In this document: positions 15,295 to 24,810 of the stretch, piece by piece | Layout of the letters: every line of letters begins with the position of its first letter | Position numbering within the stretch: position 1 is the stretch's first letter | Source of the DNA: Mesorhizobium carmichaelinearum | Lineage (GTDB): Bacteria > Pseudomonadota > Alphaproteobacteria > Rhizobiales > Rhizobiaceae | Direction: 5' to 3' | Assembly (NCBI RefSeq): GCF_900199455.1 | Contig: NZ_FZQR01000007.1 | Coordinates: 62,001 to 126,000, forward strand | Length of the DNA stretch: 64,000 bases | Made by a program: the position numbers and the translations under genes | Notes under the pieces: model-generated | What the model was told of the DNA's origin: nothing | Database searches by the model: none | What the model saw: only the letters and a program-made list of their open reading frames with translations

Positions 15295-17265
15295 TCAGTT
15301 CGCCTCGGTTTCGGCAAAGCCGAAATTGTAGCTCCAGGAGGAATTGTCGCTCATCTTCCTGCGTGACCTCAGATATGAACCGACGTCCTTGGCCGGAACC
15401 CGATCGCCGATCGCCTTGAGAAACCAGTCGACCTGAAATTCGGTCGGCGTGCTCGACCAGCGCGCCTTGAAGGCGACATAGGGGGTGATCACGTCGTCGG
15501 ATTTTTCGGGGCCGACAAACGCCGCCTTCAGGTTCCGGACGATGCACTGATGGCGCTTGAACATCGGGCTGCCGAGCCAGATCGGACCGCTCCTGCCAAC
15601 CATGTCCGGCTCCGGCAAATTGTTGATGCCGACATCCGCCTTCAACGGAAAGTTCTTGACGAGATCGTCGGCGTCGAGATCCTCGGCCGGCAGTTCGTAG
15701 GATTCGACCGTGGTGACGACATTGCCGTCGCGATCGTCATGTGTCGATAACGGCGCAAGGCTTGTCATCCCCGGATACTGCCGGTTGTAATACTGGAGAT
15801 AGTCGTCGGCGAGCTTGGTGGCCGACTGCGAAACCAGCCTGTAGCGCATTGAGTCGGCATCGGCGTCCCGATAGGTCGTGCTGACCGTCAGCTTGAGCGC
15901 CTCGCCTTTGAGCTTCGGAAAGTCGAAGGCCTCGCTGACGAAGGTGGTCGGCTGGAAAAGCTCCTTGCGCTCCATCCGTTCCATCCGCGCGCTGCCGGCA
16001 ACGATCGGCAAGGCAAAGCCATAGTCGGGCGCAACAAGGTTCTCGGCGCGACCGCCCTGCAGATAATTGGTCGCGTCGATCCAGTAGACCTGGCTTTTGA
16101 TCGTCGCCTTGACGATGACGTGGTCGAAGGCGCGGATCGTGGGCAGCATGTCGCCAAGCGCCAGTCCGTCATCAAGATCGGTCAAGGCAGGGTCAGCCTG
16201 AACGCCGAGCCGGCGCAGGCTGGAGGCAAGAAGCAGCGCCTTGTCCTTGCAATCGCCGAAGCCCGAGGCGATCACGATGCTGGGGCTGCGGGGAATATAG
16301 GAGCCGCGGCCCATCGACAGGCTGACATAGCGGATGGTGTCCTGGACCAGCCGCATCGCCTCGATCATGCGGTCTTCCGGGTTGGCGTATCTGGTGGCAA
16401 TGGCATCGAGCTTCGATGCGAAGACGGCCGGCAATTCCTGGTCGAGCCGGTAGTAGGGCAACATCGCATCGACGACATCCTGCCATTTGGCTGTCGAGGA
16501 GATCTGGATCGTCGGGTAGGTCAGGAAATCCGCGGGCAGGCTTTCCTCGGGCTTGACCGGGGGAGGGTTGATGCTTTGCCAAATATAGGTTTTCAACGCG
16601 CCGTCGGTTTTGACATCCGGCTGGATGTCGGTGCGGACCTGGCGGATGTTCAAGGGCTGGTTTGCCGGCCAGACGACCTTCTCGCGGATGAGCGCGACCG
16701 GCTCGCCCCAGGCCATGGCGACCGAATGGAAGAACAGATCGGCGCCGACGATCGGTGTCCTGACGGTGGTCTTGCCATAGTCGATGATGTCGCCGACACG
16801 GACATCGTCGACATTGACGTAAGCCGTGAGCCAGCCGTCGAACAGGCCCTTCTCGGCATCCTTTTCGCGCCGGAACACATCGAAACTGGCTCCGGGCAGC
16901 CGGTCGATGACCACGCCGTCGCGGATGATGTTCAGCCAGTTCATCGTGACCTGCGACGTCGCCGGGTCGAACTCGAAATTTATGGCGGCGCCGCGCTCGA
17001 GCCCGGTGCGGTCGACGATCCTGTAGGCATAGCGGTCGAATACCTCGATGCCGCCGGGCCGCTGCCGGATCTGATATTCCGAGACAAGGTTGGAGATGCC
17101 GCTTTTGATCCGGCTGTCGAGATGCGGGTCCGCCTTGGGAAGCTCGATCCGGTCGATCCAGCCGCCTGGGCTGCCCTTGTGGATTTCGGCGTCGGCCATG
17201 GCCGGGGCGCAGAAAAGCGTAAAGGCAATCAAGACGAAAAGCCGCGTGATCGCAGAAGATGCCAC
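15295..17265 (-). CDS. DUF3857 and transglutaminase-like protein
   Basis: 656 residues from GTG 17265, which places a signal peptide (ITRLFVLIAFTLFCAPAMADA) at the N-terminus; the frame is open to ATG 17382 but that adds 39 unlikely residues. A DUF3857 domain is followed by a transglutaminase/cysteine-protease-like core with the cysteine in FGDCKDKA, the histidine in FDHVIV and the aspartate in WIDAT, so the triad is intact. Exported; substrate unknown. Its 3' end faces the ABC transporter. Confidence 0.85.
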   Translation of the reverse strand: MASSAITRLFVLIAFTLFCAPAMADAEIHKGSPGGWIDRIELPKADPHLDSRIKSGISNLVSEYQIRQRPGGIEVFDRYAYRIVDRTGLERGAAINFEFDPATSQVTMNWLNIIRDGVVIDRLPGASFDVFRREKDAEKGLFDGWLTAYVNVDDVRVGDIIDYGKTTVRTPIVGADLFFHSVAMAWGEPVALIREKVVWPANQPLNIRQVRTDIQPDVKTDGALKTYIWQSINPPPVKPEESLPADFLTYPTIQISSTAKWQDVVDAMLPYYRLDQELPAVFASKLDAIATRYANPEDRMIEAMRLVQDTIRYVSLSMGRGSYIPRSPSIVIASGFGDCKDKALLLASSLRRLGVQADPALTDLDDGLALGDMLPTIRAFDHVIVKATIKSQVYWIDATNYLQGGRAENLVAPDYGFALPIVAGSARMERMERKELFQPTTFVSEAFDFPKLKGEALKLTVSTTYRDADADSMRYRLVSQSATKLADDYLQYYNRQYPGMTSLAPLSTHDDRDGNVVTTVESYELPAEDLDADDLVKNFPLKADVGINNLPEPDMVGRSGPIWLGSPMFKRHQCIVRNLKAAFVGPEKSDDVITPYVAFKARWSSTPTEFQVDWFLKAIGDRVPAKDVGSYLRSRRKMSDNSSWSYNFGFAETEAN

Positions 17266-17424
17266 CGGAAATACCCGCCCTTGTGATCCGCACGCCTTGC
17301 AATATCGTCGGATACCACCAGTGATAGAAAAGTAGTGGCGATCCTGCAAGATCGCCGCCAGGCGATGACGCTTCACCGCCATCCTTGTTCACTGCCGCCG
17401 GTCACCGAAACGCGACGGCCGATG

Positions 17425-18909
17425 TCATCCGCCGTAGCGCTGCTTCAGGTGATTGACGAAATACACGGCGTTGAGCTTTTCGCCGGTGGCGCGTTCGAGC
17501 AATTCGGGCGTCGACCAGCGCGATCCCTGCGACCATATCTTCTTGCGCCGCCAGTCATTGATGGTGGCGAAATTGCCTTTCGCAAGGTCGTCATCGGCGG
17601 AGGGATGCTCCCGCGTCAGCGCGGCCCATTGCTGCGCCGCCATCATCGCGCCCAGTGTATAGGACGGGAAGTAGCCGAAGGCGGCACCCGGCCAGTGCAC
17701 GTCCTGCATTGGCCCGTCGGCCGGGTTGTCCAATGTGGAGAGGCCGAGATAGTCACGCATCTTGGCGTCCCAGGCTTCCGGCAGATCGGCAACCTCCAGC
17801 CGGCCCGAGACCAGCTCCTGCTCCAGCTCGTAGCGCAGGATGACATGCAGCGGATAGGTCACCTCGTCGGCGTCGACGCGGATCAGGCCGCGCTCGACGC
17901 GATGCACATGCGGCAGGAGATCGTCGAGCGACCAGGCCTCGCCGAGATGCTTTTCCACCACCGGCAGTGCCCAGCGCCAGAAGGCGGGATTGCGGCCGAT
18001 CTGCTTTTCGACGAACAGGCTCTGGCTTTCATGCACGGCCATGCCGCGCGCCTTGCCGAGCGGCCAGTGCGACCAGGCCTTCGGCAGGTTCTGTTCATAG
18101 AGCGCATGGCCGGTCTCGTGCAGCACGCCCATCAGCGCCGACAGGAAATCCGATGTCTTGTAGCGGGTGGTGATGCGCACGTCGCTGGGCACGCCGCCGC
18201 AGAAGGGATGGTGCGACACCGAAAGCGAGCCGTGCGTCAGGTCGAAACCGACCGCCGCCATCATGGCAAGGCCGAGCTCGCGCTGCTTGTCGATCGCATA
18301 GGTGCCCGAAAGCGGCTTCAGCGGATGCTTGCGCAGCCGCGCTTCCTGGATCGCCAGCGCCTCCGGCACGAAGCCTTTGAGGAAGGCCTTCAGGTCGGCG
18401 AAGACGGGGGTGATGTCCGCGGTACGGTTGCCGGGGTCGAACTGCTCCATCAGCGCGTCATAGGGGGCGAGGCCGAGCACGTCGGAGCGCAGAGCCGCCT
18501 CTTCGCGCACCAGCGCCACCACGCCCGCGAGCGCCGGCTGGAAGTCAGCCCAATCGTTCTTGGCGCGCAGGTCGCGCCACAGCTGCTCGCAACGCATGCG
18601 CGCCGTCGTCTGGCGTTCGACGAATTCGACCGGCAGGCAGGTCAGGTTGGTGTACTGCCGCCGCAGTTCGGCGACAGCCGCGCGCTGCTCGTCGTCGAGC
18701 GCCTCGCCTTCGGCGGCAGCGATCCAGTCGGCGATTTCGGGGGCGGTCGCCCTCGTGTGGTACATGCCGGCAAGTGCCGCCATCGCCTCGGCACGCTTCT
18801 CGCCGCCGCCGACGGCCATATGCGTTGCTTCATCGGCGCCGAGGATGGCCAGCGCATGCTCAATCGCTTCGAGCTTGTGGCCGAGGTCGTCGAGTTTCTG
18901 AAAGGACAT
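17425..18909 (-). CDS. M32 family carboxypeptidase (Taq type)
   Basis: 494 residues, normal for the family. The zinc site HETGH is followed by VHESQS, and the M32 signatures RVDADEVTYPLHVILR and GPMQDVHW are present, so the enzyme should be active. It removes C-terminal residues from peptides in the cytoplasm using a divalent metal. ATG 18909 starts MSFQKLDDLG; the frame upstream was not used. Monocistronic, followed by mosaic repeats upstream. Confidence 0.95.
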   Translation of the reverse strand: MSFQKLDDLGHKLEAIEHALAILGADEATHMAVGGGEKRAEAMAALAGMYHTRATAPEIADWIAAAEGEALDDEQRAAVAELRRQYTNLTCLPVEFVERQTTARMRCEQLWRDLRAKNDWADFQPALAGVVALVREEAALRSDVLGLAPYDALMEQFDPGNRTADITPVFADLKAFLKGFVPEALAIQEARLRKHPLKPLSGTYAIDKQRELGLAMMAAVGFDLTHGSLSVSHHPFCGGVPSDVRITTRYKTSDFLSALMGVLHETGHALYEQNLPKAWSHWPLGKARGMAVHESQSLFVEKQIGRNPAFWRWALPVVEKHLGEAWSLDDLLPHVHRVERGLIRVDADEVTYPLHVILRYELEQELVSGRLEVADLPEAWDAKMRDYLGLSTLDNPADGPMQDVHWPGAAFGYFPSYTLGAMMAAQQWAALTREHPSADDDLAKGNFATINDWRRKKIWSQGSRWSTPELLERATGEKLNAVYFVNHLKQRYGG

Positions 18910-18970
18910 GGCGGCTTCCGTGATTGAGGACGGCGCGAAAAGACACCAACGCAAAAGCGTTGGCAACCCT

Positions 18971-19072
18971 CAGAGCAGTTCACCGTTTCACGGAAACGGC
19001 AACCTGCTCTGACTCTTTGTTTTGACGCAAATTCTCAAGGGAAAACCGCTTCACACTTTTCCTGGAATTGCT
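18971..19072. repeat. Intergenic mosaic repeat, family 2, copy 2 with extra stem
   Basis: Two parts. CAGAGCAG (18971-18978) pairs with CTGCTCTG (19004-19011), with an inner CCGTTTC/GAAACGG stem. Then comes the 33-nt unit at 19040-19072 shared with 5213-5245 and 62903-62935. Together they fill most of the spacer between the carboxypeptidase and the DUF1304 gene. Confidence 0.7.
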
Positions 19073-19153
19073 CTGGATACCGCCCGGCAGATGCACCTTG
19101 CGCGGACGGCGCTACACATGAAATGCTGCCGGCAACGCGTGAAGGGGGAGCAA

Positions 19154-19507
19154 ATGATCGGCAACATCCTGGTCGGGCTGGTGGCCTTGATCCATGTCTA
19201 CATCGTCTATCTCGAGATGGTGCTTTGGGACACGCCGCGCGGGCACACGACATTCCGCCTGACGCCGGAATTCGCCAAGGCCTCGAAAGTGCTCGCCGCC
19301 AATCAGGGCCTCTACAACGGATTTCTCGCCGCCGGCTTGATCTGGGGGCTCACCCTCGGCGCCGCCGGTTTTCAGGTCAAGGTCTTCTTCCTGTTGTGCG
19401 TGGCGATTGCCGGCCTCTACGGCGCGGCAACGGTCGGCCGCAAGATCCTGTACATCCAGACCGTGCCGGCGGTGGTCGCCCTGATCGCGGTCTGGCTTGG
19501 TTGGTAG
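19154..19507 (+). CDS. DUF1304 membrane protein
   Basis: 117 residues with four predicted transmembrane helices, the DUF1304 length. Visible family marks are ALIHVYIVYLEMVLW near the start and a NQGLYNGFLAAGL segment. Function unknown. ATG 19154 has GGGGGAG (19144-19150) upstream, so the longer frame from 19022, which runs through the mosaic repeat, was rejected. Stand-alone gene. Confidence 0.88.
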   Translation: MIGNILVGLVALIHVYIVYLEMVLWDTPRGHTTFRLTPEFAKASKVLAANQGLYNGFLAAGLIWGLTLGAAGFQVKVFFLLCVAIAGLYGAATVGRKILYIQTVPAVVALIAVWLGW

Positions 19508-19607
19508 GGCAAGCCGGTCCGGTGAGGAAAAAGGACGCCCGCGGGATTGGGGTCCCGAAGGCGCCAGGTGGTCCCTTCCTCTTGGACCGTTTCCAGGCGG
19601 GATCGCC

Positions 19608-20033
19608 TCAGCCGTTCGGATAGTTTCCACCGTCGGAGCCGTCACCCATCAGGAAACCGCTGCCGGTATCGATCATCAGACGCTGGTTGACACGGTCAAG
19701 ATGACCCAGCAGGTCATGATACTGGGCGGCCGGTATCCTGCCGTGATCCGACGCGGCAATCTTCTCGGCCGCCTGGCTGATCTGATTGGTACGCATTTCC
19801 AGGTGTTCTGCCACGGCCGGGGTGATGTGGTTGGCCTGGCGTGCGTCGATGATGCCCTGGCGAACGCCTTGAGCCTGTTGAATGAGGGCCTCGACACGCG
19901 GACCGGTCATGTCGGTCGGATCGGCCGCGTCGAGAGCCCCCTTGTGATGGCCCGCGGCATAGGCGCCAGCGAGCGGGGCGACAATAAGAATTGCGGCAAG
20001 CGTTGCAGTCTTGAGAGATGCTGATGTGCGCAT
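19608..20033 (-). CDS. Secreted small hypothetical protein
   Basis: 141 residues with a signal peptide ending near AGAYAAGHHKG. The mature part is helical and rich in Gln, Ala and His (VEALIQQAQGVRQGIIDARQA and later HLDRVNQRL), ending in a Gly/Asp-rich tail. I do not recognise the family. Probably periplasmic. GGAGGAAG lies just upstream of ATG 20033. The spacer to the next gene (20034-20280) shows nothing clear. Confidence 0.7.
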   Translation of the reverse strand: MRTSASLKTATLAAILIVAPLAGAYAAGHHKGALDAADPTDMTGPRVEALIQQAQGVRQGIIDARQANHITPAVAEHLEMRTNQISQAAEKIAASDHGRIPAAQYHDLLGHLDRVNQRLMIDTGSGFLMGDGSDGGNYPNG

Positions 20034-20280
20034 GGGGGCTTCCTCCTGCTAGGAAGGGAGCGGCCTTGCCGCCTCGCCTTCCGACCGTTTGGGTCGTCCA
20101 GTTCCGTCGCGTCGCGATGGGAGGCATCGCCGGCGGTCCTCGGCCCTGCGCAGCAAGCTAGGAGCGCTCCGGCGCGAAGTGTAGTTAAAAAAAGATAATG
20201 TTTTCAGGCCTTGTCGGCCTCGGCCTGCGCCCTAGAGTTGAGCCGGCGAACAATTTCGCGTGAGTTTGCGTGATGAGAAA

Positions 20281-21312
20281 TCAACGTTCAGTGAGCTTCA
20301 GTTCAATGCGGCGGTTCTTGTTGCGCGCCTCGTCGGTATCGGCGGGGTCAAGCGGCTGGAACTCGCCGAAGCCGGCAGCGACCAGCCGGTTGGCGGGCAC
20401 GCCGTTCTCGATCAGGAACTTGACCACCGAGGTCGAACGCGCCGTCGACAGCTCCCAATTGTCGCGGTAGCGGCCGGTGCCGGAGAGCGGCTTGTTGTCG
20501 GTGTGGCCATCGACGCGCAGCACCCAGTTGATCTCGGGTGGGATTTCCTTCTGCAGTTCGATGATGGCGTCGGCAAGCTTCTTCATCTCGACCTTGCCGG
20601 CATCGTTGATGACCTCGGAGCCGGTCGGGAACAGCACTTCCGACTGGAAGACGAAGCGGTCGCCGACAATGCGGATGTTCTCACGGTCGGCGAGGATCTC
20701 GCGCAGGCGCCCGAAGAAGTCGGAGCGGTAGCGGTTCAATTCCTGCACGCGCTGCGCCAGTGCCACGTTGAGGCGTCGGCCGAGATCGGCGATCTTGGTG
20801 TTGGAATCGCGGTCGCGGGTCTCGGACACGTTGAGCGCATCCTCGAGCGCGCCGATCTGCTTGCGCAGTGCCGCGATCTGCTGGTTGAGGATCTCGACCT
20901 GGCTCAGCGCCTGCTGGCTGATCTGGCGCTGGTTGTCGAGTTCGCCGCCCAACACCGCGGCGCGCTGGTTGGCGGCATCGCCGGCGCCGGCACCTTGCGC
21001 CAGCAACTGTTCGAGCCGGCTCTTCTCCGCCTCGGCCGCCGATAGCGACGCCTGCAGATTGGCGAGCGAATCGTCCTTGTCCTGCGCCGTCGAGCGCTCC
21101 AGTGCCAGCAACTGGGTCAGTTCGTTGATTTGCGAGTTGAGCCGGTTGAGAACGGTGTCCTTGCCGGAGATTTCACGGCCGAGCAGGAACTGCGCCAGCA
21201 CGAAGACGGTGAGCAGGAACATGATGGCGAGCAGCAGCGTCGACAGCGCGTCGACAAAGCCCGGCCAGTAGTCGATGCGGCGATCGGTGCGCCGGCCCCT
21301 GGCAAGCGCCAT
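20281..21312 (-). CDS. OmpA/MotB-like peptidoglycan-binding membrane protein
   Basis: 343 residues. One transmembrane helix (about 18-42), a long coiled coil (about 50-170, SQINELTQLLALERS onwards) and a C-terminal OmpA-like domain (VDGHTDNKP ... NKNRRIELKL) that should bind peptidoglycan. It lies one base after a MotA/ExbB-like gene, so the pair probably forms a proton-driven stator-like complex. No flagellar genes are nearby, so it is probably not the flagellar MotAB. Confidence 0.87.
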   Translation of the reverse strand: MALARGRRTDRRIDYWPGFVDALSTLLLAIMFLLTVFVLAQFLLGREISGKDTVLNRLNSQINELTQLLALERSTAQDKDDSLANLQASLSAAEAEKSRLEQLLAQGAGAGDAANQRAAVLGGELDNQRQISQQALSQVEILNQQIAALRKQIGALEDALNVSETRDRDSNTKIADLGRRLNVALAQRVQELNRYRSDFFGRLREILADRENIRIVGDRFVFQSEVLFPTGSEVINDAGKVEMKKLADAIIELQKEIPPEINWVLRVDGHTDNKPLSGTGRYRDNWELSTARSTSVVKFLIENGVPANRLVAAGFGEFQPLDPADTDEARNKNRRIELKLTER

Positions 21313-21313
21313 G

Positions 21314-22339
21314 TCAGTGCACCCCGGGCTTCTTCAGGGCGTCGGCGATCTTTTCCAGCGTGTTGCGCATCGCCTTCTGCTCATCGGACTGGGCCTCGAC
21401 CCAGTCGCGCATGATCTGCTGCTCGGAGCGCATGTTCTTGACCAGGCCGGAAATGCCGTCGGCGAGATTGGCCATGGCGGTGGCGACGCGCGGATTGGAG
21501 CCGCCGCCATTCTCCTGCATGCTGCGCAGCCGCTCCGACAGCACGCGAATCTCGTCGGAGGATTCGGTCTTGGCCGTGTCGGAGACGACGATGTCGGAGG
21601 AGAGATCAGTGACCGAAGACAGCCAGTTCTCAAGCTCGGTGTAGAAGCGCGTCTGGGCGCGGCCCGCCTGCAGGTCGAGGAAGCCGAGCACAAGCGAGCC
21701 GGACAGGCCGAACAGCGAGGACGAGAAGGCCGTGCCCATGCCGGCCAGCGGCGCCGACAGCCCCTGCTTCAGCGAATCGAGCACCGCCGCGGCGTCACCG
21801 GTGCCGGGGTCGAGCGATTCGATGGTCTCGCGGATCGAGCCGATCGTGTTGAGCAGGCCCCAGAAGGTGCCGAGCAGGCCGAGGAACACCAGGAGGCCAA
21901 CCAGATAGCGCGAGGTGTCGCGGCTTTCGTCGAGGCGCGTGGCGATGGAATCGAGCATGGTGCGCATCGAGGAGGTCGAGAAGGCCATGGTCGAGGAGCG
22001 GCCGATCATCGCCTTCATCGGCGCCAGCAGCACCGGTTCTGTCGTCTCCGAGCCGGCGCGGAAGGAGTTGACCCAGCGCACCTCGCGAAACAGCCGCCCG
22101 ACCTGGGCGAAGGCGAGCAGGATGCCGACCACGAGCACGCCGATGATCAGGCCGTTGAGCCCGGGATTGGTGACGAAAGCCGTCGAGATCTGGCGGGTCA
22201 GGATGGCGGCAATGAAGGCGACGATGGCCAGGAAGATGACCATGGTCAGCAGGAAGACCTGCGGACTCGACAATTTATGCGGATCGTAGATCAGAACGTC
22301 GGAGCGCCTGCCCATGCCGAAGGATCTGAGAAAAGCCAT
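21314..22339 (-). CDS. MotA/TolQ/ExbB-like membrane protein
   Basis: 341 residues. Two hydrophobic segments lie near residues 27-75 and two more in the MotA/ExbB core (YLVGLLVFLGLLGTFWGLLNTIGSI and a later AGMGTAFSSSLFGLSGSLVLGF). The C-terminus is a long charged helix. ATG 22339 begins MAFLRSFGMG; the open frame upstream passes through the haemolysin III gene and was rejected. Forms an operon with the OmpA/MotB-like gene. Confidence 0.83.
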   Translation of the reverse strand: MAFLRSFGMGRRSDVLIYDPHKLSSPQVFLLTMVIFLAIVAFIAAILTRQISTAFVTNPGLNGLIIGVLVVGILLAFAQVGRLFREVRWVNSFRAGSETTEPVLLAPMKAMIGRSSTMAFSTSSMRTMLDSIATRLDESRDTSRYLVGLLVFLGLLGTFWGLLNTIGSIRETIESLDPGTGDAAAVLDSLKQGLSAPLAGMGTAFSSSLFGLSGSLVLGFLDLQAGRAQTRFYTELENWLSSVTDLSSDIVVSDTAKTESSDEIRVLSERLRSMQENGGGSNPRVATAMANLADGISGLVKNMRSEQQIMRDWVEAQSDEQKAMRNTLEKIADALKKPGVH

Positions 22340-22479
22340 CCGTGCCCCGTTTCCGATGCCGCTGCCGCCGATCACGTAGTTGGCGACTCTAAACGGAATT
22401 GTGACCAAATTGAATGGCGCTTGGCAATATTGCCGTGGGGCGGGTGTGCCGCTCGTGCGATCGGCGATCGAAACCCAAG

Positions 22480-23166
22480 TCAGAGACGGTTGATGACCAG
22501 ACAGTCGACCATGGCGGCCAGATGCAGGCCGGCGCCGGTGACGACGAAGCCGTGCCACAGCGCATTGTGGAAGCGCAGCCCCTTCCAGGCGAAGAAAATG
22601 ACGCCGCAGGAATAGACGATGCCACCGGCGACGATGAGTACGATCGAGGTCGTCGGCAGCGTCTCGACGAGCGGCTTGACCAGGACGATGCCGCTCCAGC
22701 CGATGGCGAGATAGAAGACGATCGCCAGCCGGTCGAAACGGCCGGGAAAGAACACCTTGATGGCGATGCCCGTCGCGGCCGCGATCCAGACCAAAACGAT
22801 CATCCAGCTTGCCAGCGGGGAGCCGTCGAGCTGGGCCAGAAAAGGCGTGTAGGTGCCGGCGATGAGAAGATAGATCGCGGCGTGATCGAAACGCCGCAGA
22901 ACCCATTTAGCCGGGGAGGACACCGGCCACAGATTGTAGGCCAGCGACACCGACAGGACCGTAAGCAGCGAAACGACATAGAACGCGGCGGCGATGTATT
23001 CGCCCGGCCCGACGCGAAACGCCGCCAGCGCCAGCAGTGCCGACCCGGCCGCGATCGCCAGCACGATGCCGACAGCATGGACGATACCGTCGGCGATCAA
23101 CTCGGCGCGCGAATAGTGCCAGCGCCCGATGAACGGAATGTCGAGTTGCGGCGGTGTGTTGGTCAT
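22480..23166 (-). CDS. Haemolysin III (PAQR/YqfA) family protein
   Basis: 228 residues with seven predicted transmembrane helices. Conserved family motifs are LRRFDHAAIYLLIAGTYTP and, near the C-terminus, ALWHGFVVTGAGLH, which carry the metal-binding-type His and Asp residues of the PAQR superfamily. Bacterial members are linked to membrane lipid homeostasis rather than true haemolysis. Own transcription unit, with a poor ribosome site. Confidence 0.9.
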   Translation of the reverse strand: MTNTPPQLDIPFIGRWHYSRAELIADGIVHAVGIVLAIAAGSALLALAAFRVGPGEYIAAAFYVVSLLTVLSVSLAYNLWPVSSPAKWVLRRFDHAAIYLLIAGTYTPFLAQLDGSPLASWMIVLVWIAAATGIAIKVFFPGRFDRLAIVFYLAIGWSGIVLVKPLVETLPTTSIVLIVAGGIVYSCGVIFFAWKGLRFHNALWHGFVVTGAGLHLAAMVDCLVINRL

Positions 23167-23246
23167 CGATCGTCCTGCGTCACCTTTAATCTGTAAGCGC
23201 CGGACAGTATTTCAAGCTTTGGTTGCGGTTTTGCGACTGCGGCCCT

Positions 23247-24047
23247 TCAGCGCGCCGAGAGAGGCTTCTTCACGGCCTTCAGCAAAGCGCGCTGGATGAC
23301 CTCGTTGCCGGCGACCACCGAGCCGTTGTCCAGCATGTCCTGTCCGCCGTCCATGTCGGAGACGAAACCGCCGGCTTCGCGGATCAAGAGCAGGCCGGCG
23401 GCGATGTCCCAGGCCGACAGGCCGGTTTCCCAGAAGCCGTCCATGCGGCCGGCGGCGACATAGGCGAGATCGAGCGAGGCCGAGCCAAGCCGCCTGATGC
23501 CGGCGACCTCGGCCATGACGTTGCGCAGCTCGACGAGGAAATTGCCGTGGTGGCCGCGTCCCAGATGCGGCATGCCGCAGCCGATCACCGTGTCGACCAG
23601 CTTGATGCGGCCGGCGACGCGCAGCCGGCGGTCGTTCATGAAGGCGCCGCCACCGCGCTCGGTGGTGTAGAGCTCGTCCATCGCCGGGTTGTAGATGACA
23701 CCGGCAACGATCTGGCCCTGGCGCTCCAGCGCGATCGAGACGGCGAAAAGCGGGATGCCGTGCAGGAAATTGGTGGTGCCGTCGAGCGGATCGACGATCC
23801 AGCGGTGCTGGCTGTCGTCGCCTTCCACCACGCCGCGCTCTTCCATCAGGAAGCCGTAGCCCGGACGTGCCTTCGACAATTCGGCAAACAGAATGTCCTC
23901 GGCCTTGCGGTCGGCCTGGCTGACATAGTCGCCCGGGCCCTTCAGCGAGACCTGCAGGTTCTGGACCTCGCCGAAGTCGCGCGACAGCGAGCGGCCGGCC
24001 TTCATTGCGGCCTGGACCATGACGTTGAGAAGGGCTGAGCGTGCCAT
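23247..24047 (-). CDS. suhB: Inositol-1-monophosphatase family protein
   Basis: 266 residues. The metal-binding motifs are intact: EERG, then DPLDGTTNF in motif A and SAWDIAAGLLLIREAGG in motif B. The enzyme hydrolyses inositol phosphate and related sugar phosphates with magnesium; in E. coli SuhB also works in rRNA transcription antitermination. The symbol is by homology. It follows efp, separated by a mosaic repeat. Confidence 0.93.
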   Translation of the reverse strand: MARSALLNVMVQAAMKAGRSLSRDFGEVQNLQVSLKGPGDYVSQADRKAEDILFAELSKARPGYGFLMEERGVVEGDDSQHRWIVDPLDGTTNFLHGIPLFAVSIALERQGQIVAGVIYNPAMDELYTTERGGGAFMNDRRLRVAGRIKLVDTVIGCGMPHLGRGHHGNFLVELRNVMAEVAGIRRLGSASLDLAYVAAGRMDGFWETGLSAWDIAAGLLLIREAGGFVSDMDGGQDMLDNGSVVAGNEVIQRALLKAVKKPLSAR

Positions 24048-24080
24048 AGTGTGTCTTCCTGCTGCTACGCTTTAAATTTG

Positions 24081-24128
24081 ATGCATGTCGGTGACCCAAA
24101 ACCGGGGCCACTTTTGGGCGACATGCAT
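24081..24128. repeat. Intergenic mosaic repeat, family 1, copy 1
   Basis: Outer arms ATGCATGTCG (24081-24090) and CGACATGCAT (24119-24128) are perfectly complementary, with inner CCCAAAA/TTTTGGG arms. The same element occurs at 49813-49856 and 54561-54609. It resembles the rhizobial intergenic mosaic elements (RIME). Its last base is the first base of the efp stop codon read on plus. Confidence 0.8.
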
Positions 24129-24694
24129 CAGTCCGCGCGGCGCACGTAAGTGATTTCGTTGGTGTCGACGATGATGCGTTCGCCGGCGCCGATGAAGGGC
24201 GGCACCAAAACGCGGATGCCGTTCTCCAGCACCGCCGGCTTGTAGGAGGATGCCGCCGTCTGGCCCTTCACCACCGGGTCGGCCTCGGTGATGGTCAGCG
24301 TCACATAATCGGGCAGCGAGATGCCGATCGGCCTCTCCTCGTAAAGCTGAACCGTCACCATCATGCCGTCCTGCAGGAAGGCGGCGCGGTCGCCGACGAA
24401 ATCCTTGTTCAGTTCGAGCTGCTCGTAGCTTTGGGTGTCCATGAACACCAGCGCGTCGTCCTGCTCGTAGAGGAAGGAAAAATCCTTCAGGTCGAGCCGG
24501 ATCTGCTCGACCGTCTCGGCCGAGCGGAAGCGTTCGTTGAGCTTGGTGCCGTTGATCAGGTTCTTCAGTTCGACCTGGTTGTAGGCGCCGCCCTTGCCGG
24601 GCTTGACGGTGTTGGTCCTGACCGCGACCCACAGGCCGCCATCGTGCTCGATGACGTAGCCGGGACGGATTTCGTTGCCATTGATCTTGGCCAT
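24128..24694 (-). CDS. efp: Elongation factor P
   Basis: 188 residues, full length, three beta domains. It begins [22 protein letters not shown] and has [15 protein letters not shown], where the modified lysine of EF-P would lie, and the C-terminal [14 protein letters not shown]. It relieves ribosome stalling at polyproline stretches. The EpmA/EpmB lysine-modification genes are not in the window. Located upstream of suhB in the same direction. Confidence 0.96.
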   Translation of the reverse strand: MAKINGNEIRPGYVIEHDGGLWVAVRTNTVKPGKGGAYNQVELKNLINGTKLNERFRSAETVEQIRLDLKDFSFLYEQDDALVFMDTQSYEQLELNKDFVGDRAAFLQDGMMVTVQLYEERPIGISLPDYVTLTITEADPVVKGQTAASSYKPAVLENGIRVLVPPFIGAGERIIVDTNEITYVRRAD

Positions 24695-24810
24695 GATGAT
24701 GGGATCCGGAATGAGATTTTCGCCTGGACAAGCGATTTAGGGGCTCCCAAGACCACAAATCGCCCGGAGAGGCAAGGGACGCCGGACGGCGCCCAGTCGG
24801 CTCGCCAGCA

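Noticed and set aside
16120-17286. 388-codon plus-strand frame opposite the DUF3857 gene
   Set aside because: Antisense shadow without a ribosome site or domain.
17335-18927. 530-codon plus-strand frame opposite the carboxypeptidase
   Set aside because: It is antisense to a well-supported M32 gene and its product resembles no family; a high-GC shadow.
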